Origin: Thinopyrum elongatum
Taxonomy: Eukaryota > Streptophyta > Magnoliopsida > Poales > Poaceae
Direction: 5' to 3'
Length of the DNA: 64,000 nt
Assembly: GCA_011799875.1 (NCBI GenBank)
Contig: JAAAXO010000110.1
Location: 1-64,000, forward strand
A program made the translations under genes and the position numbers. How positions within the stretch are numbered: position 1 is the first letter of the stretch; each line of letters starts with the position of its first letter. Below are positions 57,151 to 64,000 of this stretch, piece after piece. The notes under the pieces are model-generated. The model was not told the DNA's origin, made no database searches, and worked only from the letters and a program-made list of their open reading frames with translations.

Positions 57151-58813
57151 TCCTCCCCTTCTTGAAATGAAGTCGTCCTCGACGGAAGCTCATCTTCCTC
57201 ACCCAAATAAGGCTTCAGATCTGCAATGTTAAAAGTGGGACTAACCCCAAAATCTGCAGGCAGCTCAAGTTTATATGCATTATCATTTATTTTCTCTAAC
57301 ACCTTAAAAGGACCATCAGCACGTGGCATTAGCTTTGATTTGCGCAAATCAGGAAATCTATCCTTACGCAAATGTAACCAAACAAGATCTCCAGGTGCAA
57401 ACACAACATGTTTTCTACCCTTATCTCCAGCAAGTTTATATTTAGCATTCATACGCTCAATGTTCTCCTTAGTTAACTCATGCATTTTTAAGATCAATTC
57501 AGCATGTTGTTTAGCATCAAAATTAACCTTCTCCGAAGATGGAAGAGGCAACAAATCATTTGGTGCACGAGGAAGGAAACCATACACAATTTCAAAAGGA
57601 CACATCTTAGTAGTAGAATGCAATGAACGATTATAAGCAAATTCAATATGAGGCAAGCATTCTTCCCACATTTTCTTGTTATTCTTCAAAACAGCCCTAA
57701 GCATAGTAGACAATGTTCTATTGACTACTTCAGTTTGTCCATCAGTTTGGGGGTGACATGTAGTACTAAAAAGCAGTTTAGTCCCCAACTTAGCCCATAA
57801 ACATCTCCAAAAGTGGCTAAGAAATTTAGTATCACGATCTGAAACAATAGTATTTGGCACACCATGCAAGCGTATAATTTCACGAAAGAACAAATCAGCA
57901 ACATTAACAGCATCATCGCTTTTATGACATGGTATAAAGTGTGCCATTTTCGAGAACCTATCCACGACAACAAATATGCTATCCCTCCCCTTCTTTGTTC
58001 GAGGTAAACCTAAAACAAAGTCCTCGAATGAAAATAACGCCTCTTTGCACACAAAAGCATAGCAAACAGAATTGCTGAAATCTAGATCATCAATATCAGA
58101 TTTGGTGGCAAGTAAGCATGCACTTTTCAATTTAATTTCAGAAGCAACACTAGGTGGTTTATTATTAGGCTTCATTTGTTGCTCAAATTCTTTTGCCACA
58201 ATCTGATTTTCACTCTTATTTTTCTCCTGTTTTGCTTTACTAGCTCTATTAATATCATCTTTCAAAATAGAATCAGGAGTCATAGGAAGCAAAGTAATAT
58301 GTTTATCCTTATGAACAAGAGTATACTGATTGTTTCTACCATGGTGTACAGAGTTTTTATCAAATTGCCATGGTCTACCAAGTAATAATGAACATGCTTG
58401 CATGGGTACCACATCACAATCAACATAATCAGCATATGTAGAGATACTAAAATGCACACGAACAGTACGTGTTACCTTAACCTTGCCGCTGTTGTTGAAC
58501 CATTGGATATAGTAAGGATGTGGATGTGGTCTTGTGGTGAGAGATAGCTTCTCCACCATCTCCATGCTAGCCAAGTTGTTGCAGCTCCCTCCATCTATGA
58601 TGACGCGAACAGAACATTCCTTCACAACTCCCTTTGTATGGAACAAATTATGCCTCTGATTTTGCTCAGCTTGTGTGACCTGCACACTCAAAACACGTTG
58701 AGCAACTAAACATTCATACCTGTCAGCGTCTTCAGGAGCCATGTATTGCGTCTCATGATCAGAGTCATCTCCACCGTGTTCTTCACTTGTAATAAGAGCC
58801 AAAGTCTCCTCAT
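56844..58813 (-). pseudogene. gag-pol: CRW gag/protease-integrase deletion derivative
   Basis: It enters at [12 protein letters not shown], passes the protease ([11 protein letters not shown]) and reaches KEALFSFED. It then jumps at a shared GTCC (58020-58023) to [14 protein letters not shown] in the integrase core, deleting RT, RNase H and the integrase zinc domain. The core motifs VSDRDTKF and [11 protein letters not shown] and the C-terminal module follow, and the frame crosses into the LTR to the pol stop. The whole frame stays open, and upstream it even continues 55 codons into the antisense of the abutting Quinta LTR (to 58,976). Since RT is gone, the open frame is probably recent chance preservation. 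It carries KECSVRV, matching the left-arm copy. Confidence 0.85.
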
Positions 58814-59478
58814 TGATGAGGACATGAATACCTTGGATACGACCAAAAATATTGCATACATGTATATTTGTGAGGTGATTTCTAATGCAAACTATGCAAT
58901 AATTTATTTGTGTCATCCAGGACAAAAATACTTCACAAACTTTTGTGCCATGTCTAATTGCAGGTCTATGGGACATTTGTACAATTCACATATGAAGATA
59001 AGGGAAAAAGAGAAGTTTAGGTGCTGTTCAAAAAGTCCTCTCACGTCACTTTTGGGCCAAGAGAAGATAGAGTCCAAGTCTCTCACGTTCTGGATTCAGA
59101 TTCGGACTGCACAGACATACCTGACTCAAAACGCCAAGAACTTTTTCATACGGACTCCGAATTGGGTGATTCTTTTTTTGTTGGAAAGTAGATTTCGTGC
59201 TCTTTCCAACCCAATTGGATTCACCTTAAAATTCGTCCGGAGCGTCGAGTTATCAATGAAACAATCTGACGCTGCAGCAGAATCCGAGTCAAACTATAAG
59301 TCCAAAGGTGTTGCATCACCTCCACTTGGGCCCATGAGCCTTGTACGACCTAGGGTTAGTTTTAGGCTGCCTTGGGACGTCCTCCCACCTCCTTGGCCGC
59401 CACCCCTTACTCCTATATAAGTAGATCCATCTAGTAGCTTTTTCCTTGTGTTTTGTTTAGATTAAAAGTTCGCCATAG
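58814..59478 (+). repeat. Truncated hybrid LTR: Quinta U3 + start of CRW R (mirror copy)
   Basis: Inverted copy of 23520-24184, starting TGATGAGGACATGAATACC and cut after TTCGCCATAG. Confidence 0.8.
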
Positions 59479-59726
59479 AGCTTCACTTATATGTGCAAAT
59501 TGAGTTACAATATTTTCATGTCTTCTAATACTTGTGATAATATTTTGGCTTTAGATTTTATGAACTATGAAGGTTACTCATGTATACATGTGTCATATAT
59601 GCAAAAACTAAGGGAAGTAAAACTGGATGACATATACATATACAACATGTACGCCTTGTCTCTTTTGTTAGCCACATTTCAGCTTAAGCAACGCCGAGGA
59701 CGGCTTTGTTTTCAAGAAGGGGAGGA
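59479..59726 (+). pseudogene. Quinta internal 3' tail fragment (mirror copy)
   Basis: Inverted copy of 23,272-23,519. It reads MCKLSYNIFMSSNTCDN and runs through CFQEGED and the purine tract (59714-59726) into the LTR in frame. Gag core, leader and PBS are absent. Confidence 0.75.
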
Positions 59727-60718
59727 TGATGAGGACATGACTACCTTGGATACGACCAAAAATATTGCATATATGTATATTTGTGAGGTGATTTCTAATG
59801 CAAACTATGCAATGATTTATTTATGTCATCCAAGACAAAAATACTTCACAAACTTTTGTGCCATGTCTAATTGCAGGTGTATGGGAGATTTGTACAATCC
59901 ACATATGAACATAAGGGAAAAAGAGAAGTTTATGTGCTGTTCAAAAAGTCATCTCACGTCACTTTTGGGCCAAGAGAAGATAGAGTCCAAGTCTCTCACG
60001 TTCTGGATTCAGATTCGGACTGCACAGACATACCTGACTCAAAACGCCAAGAACTATTTCATACGGACTCCGAATTGGGTGATTCTTTTTTTGTTGGAAA
60101 GTAGATTTCGTGCTCTTTCTAACCCAATTGGTTTCACCTTCAAATTCATCCGGAGCGTTGAGTTGTCGTCGAAACAATCTGACGCTGTAGCAGAATCCGA
60201 GTCAAACTACAAGTCCAAAGGTGTTGCATCACCTCCACTTGGGCCCATTGGCCTTGTACGACCTAGGGTTAGTTTTAGGCTGCCTTGGGACGTCTTCCCA
60301 CCTCCTTGGCCACCACCCCTTGCTCCTATATAAGTAGATCCATCTAGTAGCTTTTTGCTTGGGTTTTGTTTAGATTAAAAGTTCGCCATAGCTGCAACTT
60401 CGCGTACTTCGTTTGTGTTCAACGACCAGACCAAGACGTCACAGAACCCCACCTTGATCAATAAAGCTTTCATCTTATATTCGCAATATCCAGATTGCAA
60501 ATCTTAGTTTCTTGCTTGTTCTTCGTTTGCTTGCAGGAGATAGACCCTCGTGGTCAGGTTGATTGTGCTCCGGCGTGGTCAATAACCTCTCGGAGTTGGT
60601 TTAGCGATTGCTAAGGCGCGACGTCCTCGCACGTTCGTAGTCGGATCGTCAAAGTCTACTCCACCAAAAACGATAGCTATCATCTCATCGAAAGATCGGG
60701 ACACCCTCGCCTCTATCA
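59727..60718 (+). repeat. Hybrid LTR: Quinta U3 + CRW R-U5 (992 bp)
   Basis: Inverted copy of 22280-23271. In this arm it is followed by a PBS and a leader of Quinta-like start, whereas the left arm has a CRW-like start, so the arms diverge exactly at the PBS. Confidence 0.85.
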
Positions 60719-60720
60719 AG

Positions 60721-60729
60721 TGGTATCAG
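60721..60729 (+). other. Primer binding site (initiator tRNA-Met)
   Basis: TGGTATCAG two bases after the LTR end at 60718; followed by TTTTCAGG, the Quinta-like leader start. Confidence 0.75.
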
Positions 60730-61802
60730 TTTTCAGGTTGCTCGGTGAGAATTTCCAGTTATCCCTAGATTAGATTTATTTTCTTACCTATTGTCCAAAG
60801 AAAAAGCCAAAAAAAAAATTTAGGGTTAGTTCATCATATCCGAACCAATCTGAGCCTTTGCATAATCTTTTTAGGGTTTTTGCTTTGTTGAATTTGCGGT
60901 TGCATCGTCGTGTCAAGTTGCTGGTCTTAGCGTCTAGTTCTTTAGAGTTTCGAGTTCTGTTCACAAGTTGTCACGCCGCCGCCGCACCATCATCATCGCC
61001 CCTACCATATACCACCACAGCTTATCTGCTATTTCTCTGAGTCCATATACCACCACCGATCCGAGTCCATATACCACCACCAATCCGAGCCCACATATAC
61101 TACCGTCATATACCATCACCAGTCCGAGTTCCACCAGATTCATCTCTGCCACCAGTCCTAGTCCGAGTCCAGTATTTATTCCTTTATTTTAGAGTTCCAG
61201 ATCACGCGATACTACGAGTCGTGAACAAGTCGGATTCGCCAATTTTCGTGCTACCCGCAGAAGAAAAATAGTTCCAGTTTCAAAAAAAAAAAAACTAAGT
61301 CTGGAAAATTCTGGCTAGGCAGTTTTTAGACCATTTGTAGACTTTTTCAAAAAAAAATGTTGCGGAGCAAAAAAAAAAAAGAAAAAAGAAAAGAATTCAG
61401 AGTGTGCTCCTCCCTTGTTTACGTGCAGCGCCGTGATTTTTGTTAGTGTTCTAGGCTCGCGTCTCTAGCACGGTCTAGCCTAGGACTAGCACAGTACCGT
61501 CGTTGAGAGTTTATTCAACATTGCATCTCTGAATTGATTATTGCTGACCCTTTTTGCTACCATATCATAAGCCTTCCCAGCTCCACATACATCTACATCG
61601 TGTGTTTGACACCACCTGGCAATCGCTCTGTCCAAGCTCTGAGAGTTTTGACTACAAAGGTTGCCGATCACCACCTGCTGCTGGGTAAGAACTGGTAAGA
61701 ATTTGAGATTTGCTTGACGGATTTGTGACACCACACCACACCACCACCACTTTCTAGTAGTCTGTAGGATCATATTCTTGTGTGTTTCTATTGCTGCTAA
61801 CC
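60730..61802 (+). other. Leader: Quinta-like start, then CRW
   Basis: The first ~80 bp resemble Quinta (GTTGCTCGGTGAGAATTTCC, AGATTTATTTTCTTACC), then it is CRW throughout. Two minisatellite units (about 61,035-61,090) and poly-A tracts at 61,278-61,395. No gene supported. Confidence 0.75.
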
Positions 61803-62385
61803 ATGGCAGGATCACAAGCCGACGAGATTGACTGGGAGAACATGAAGAACAAGGAGTTGCATGATAAATTTCAGCAAATGATGAGTGGCCAGGTGGGAGA
61901 TGTGCTAAACAGATTTGAAGAGGCCATGGAGAAGATAGATGGCATGGAGAAGTCGTTCGAGACAAAGCTGGATAACAAGTTTAATGAATTGCTCACGCGT
62001 CTTCCCCAACCACCACCGGCTGCACCTGTCGCACCTCTGCAACGACAACAACAACGCCCCCTTCCAAATCAGTTCGGACGAGCGAAGCGTGTTCCTCTTG
62101 AGGATGGCCAAACTTCTGGTGCTGCTGTACCTACTGTTGATGCTTCTTTGGCTTTTGCTCCTGCTGCTGCTGGTGCCGAGGAGGAGGATGATTACGCGGG
62201 CGATTATGAGGATGAGGTTGATCAAAATCATAACTACGTGCAACCACCAGCACCAGGTCGTCCACATGCAAATAATCGCAATGGTAGGTCTGCACCACCA
62301 CTTCAGGTACGAGATCATGACCATCTTCCTAAATTAAAATTGAATATTCCACCATTCGAGGGTAGATATGTTCCTGATATATATC
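61803..62385 (+). pseudogene. gag: CRW Gag N-terminus, cut by an LTR
   Basis: The ATG at 61803 starts [18 protein letters not shown]. The helical N-terminus, proline/glutamine-rich region and acidic linker are present, with one copy-specific change (SLAFAPAAAG for SLAPAPAAAG). The capsid core has just begun ([14 protein letters not shown]) when an LTR starts at 62386. The frame does not match the LTR-encoded pol tail and stops about 30 codons into the LTR (62,474). It is therefore a non-functional 5' gag piece with its own leader and promoter LTR. Confidence 0.83.
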
Positions 62386-63307
62386 TGATGAGGACATCAA
62401 TACCATTGTTACACCCACAGCCCCTGCTTCTATACATACTGGACCAATTACTAGAGCTCGCGCACGCCAATTAAATTATCAGGTACTTTCGTTTCTTGGT
62501 AATGATTCTAAAGTTCATGAGAATATGATGCTGCCTAAATTGGATACATTTGTTTTGCTTACAAATGAAGGCCCTAGCTTGGACAAGAAAGAGGAACCTT
62601 GGAGCAAGTTCAAGCATGGAGATGATGGCATGCACAAGGGGAACAAGAACGGAGTTACAAGTGATGATTTCAGGACTTTGAAGCCACCATAATGAGTGCA
62701 GGAAGCCTTGGACGAAATATATAAGATGTCACTTCATAAATTTCGTCCAGAGGCTATTATAGGTGCTGCGTCACCTTATTATTGGGCCAGGCCCATGTAA
62801 TTTCGAAATACTTGAGTATAGGCTGTTTTTAGAGTCCGTATGTGTGGGGAAACAAGAGATAGGGTTGGTTTCGGACCCCTCCTTCAAGGGCCACGAAATC
62901 CCCTCCTCTTCCTCCATATATACAGCCCTTAGGGCACCGTTTAGACTTTGGGTTTTGTTTAGATTAAAAGTTCGCCAGAGCTGCAACTTCGCGTACTTCG
63001 TTTGTGTTCAACGACCAGACCAAGACGTCACAGAACCCCACCTCGATCAATAAAGCTTTCATCTTATATTCGCAATATCCAGATTGCAAATCTTAGTTTC
63101 TTGCTTGTTCTTCGTTTGCTTGCAGGAGATAGACCCTCGGGGTCAGGTTGATTGTGCTCCGGCGTGGTCAATAACCTCTCGGAGTTGGTTTAGCGATTGC
63201 TAAGGCGCGACGTCCTCGCACGTTCGTAGTCGGATCGTCAAAGTCTACTCCACCAAAAATGATAGATATCATCTCATCGAAAGATCGGGACACCCTCGCC
63301 TCTATCA
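62386..63307 (+). repeat. CRW LTR (922 bp), 5' LTR of the unit running out of the window
   Basis: It begins after gag (TATATATC, no purine tract) and ends CTCTATCA with a PBS two bases later. U5 has the GATATC, CTCGATCAATAAA and CTCGGGGTC markers shared with the LTRs at 39077 and 43237. Confidence 0.88.
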
Positions 63308-63309
63308 AG

Positions 63310-63318
63310 TGGTATCAG
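63310..63318 (+). other. Primer binding site (initiator tRNA-Met)
   Basis: TGGTATCAG two bases after the LTR end. Confidence 0.78.
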
Positions 63319-64000
63319 ATTCCCAGGTTGCTCGGTGAGATTTACAGTTTTTCGTAGTTTAGATCGAGTCTGTTCTTCATACCTACAGTCCAGGAAAAAG
63401 CCAAAAAAAAAAATTAGGGTTAGTTCATCATATCCGAACCAATCTGAGCCTTTGCATAATCTTTTTAGGGTTTTTGCTTTGTTGAATTTGCGGTTGCATC
63501 GTCGTGTCAAGTTGCTGGTCTTAGCGTCTAGTTCTTTAGAGTTTCGAGTTCTGTTCACAAGTTGTCACGCCGCCGCCGCACCATCATCATCGCCCCTACC
63601 ATATACCACCACAGCTTATCTGCTATTTCTCTGAGTCCATATACCACCACCGCTCCGAGTCCATATACCACCACCGATCCGAGTCCATATACCACCACCA
63701 ATCCGAGCCCACATATACTACCGTCATATACCATCACCAGTCCGAGTTCCACCAGATTCATCTCTGCCACCAGTCCTAGTCCGAGTCCAGTATTTATTCC
63801 TTTATTTTAGAGTTCCAGATCACGCGATACTACGAGTCGTGAACAAGTCGGATTCGCCAATTTTCGTGCTACCCGCAGAAGAAAAATAGTTCCAGTTTCA
63901 AAAAAAAAAACTAAGTCTGGAAAATTCTGGCTAGGCAGTTTTTAGACCATTTGTAGACTTTTTCAAAAAAAAATTGTTGCGGAGCAAAAAAAAAAAGAGG
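63319..64000 (+). other. CRW 5' leader, continues beyond the window
   Basis: CRW-type start (ATTCCCAGGTTGC), three minisatellite units (about 63,635-63,705, the first with CGCTCCGAG), poly-A tracts from 63,899. The gag start would lie ~430 bp past the end. Confidence 0.75.

Larger units (their letters stand above)
46959..60718. repeat. Right arm of large inverted duplication
   Basis: Inverted partner of 22,280-32,404. It is 3,635 bp longer because it keeps two gag/protease segments (55,175-54,385 and 58,810-58,021) with an LTR and integrase end between them, where the left arm has one. It shares the stop codons, extra T and aberrant junctions of the left arm. Confidence 0.9.

Noticed and set aside
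22280..60718. CRISPR-like or other regularly spaced repeat array
   Set aside because: The repeats are LTRs of ~0.9 kb with irregular spacing and retroelement contents; this is plant DNA.

Overview
The window is plant centromeric DNA, most likely from a Triticeae grass (wheat/Aegilops group). From about base 2,892 to the end it consists almost entirely of nested, inverted and broken copies of two related Ty3/gypsy centromeric retrotransposons of the CRM clade. One is an autonomous CRW/Cereba-like family, with gag, protease, reverse transcriptase, RNase H and integrase, and a pol C-terminus that runs into the 3' LTR. The other is a Quinta-like non-autonomous family with a gag-only internal region. 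Names rest on recognition of LTR, gag and pol features, not on a database search. No host gene, tRNA, rRNA or satellite array was seen.

Layout. 1-2891 is an older, GC-richer, frame-scrambled gypsy remnant on the minus strand. 2892-7697 is the only structurally complete element, a Quinta-like copy with two 982-bp LTRs, a PBS, gag and a PPT. 7698-14630 is a plus-strand mosaic of CRW LTRs and broken pol pieces, preceded by a head-to-head LTR palindrome. At about 14,590-14,690 it meets a minus-strand CRW (14,640-17,667) tail to tail through a scrambled junction. 17,668-24,184 is a minus-strand chain of LTR-leader-gag units. 24,185-39,076 is a plus-strand chain ending in a long open gag-pro-RT-RNase H frame (35,676-39,110). 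39,077-58,813 is minus-strand, and 58,814-64,000 is plus-strand again.

The dominant large structure is an imperfect inverted duplication. The left arm is about 22,280-32,404, the right arm about 46,959-60,718, with roughly 14.6 kb between them. The right arm carries 3,635 bp more than the left. Marker bases indicate that the left arm lost this segment by recombination between two direct repeats still present in the right arm.

About 21 LTRs or LTR fragments are present. CRW LTRs run from TGATGAGGACATCAAT to CTCTATCA (about 922 bp); Quinta LTRs start TGATGAGGACATGACT (982 bp). Several LTRs are hybrids, with U3 of one family and R-U5 of the other switching close to the inferred transcription start. 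That is the pattern expected from minus-strand transfer between two co-packaged RNAs. No two LTRs in the window share a matching 5-bp target duplication, so most insertion sites were later torn apart by recombination.

Functionally, CRW would supply the replication enzymes and Quinta could use them in trans. Nearly every pol copy here is dead through nonsense codons, frameshifts or deletions. The best preserved frames are the Quinta gag (5280-7322) and the CRW gag-pro-RT-RNase H frame (35,676-39,110), which lacks integrase.
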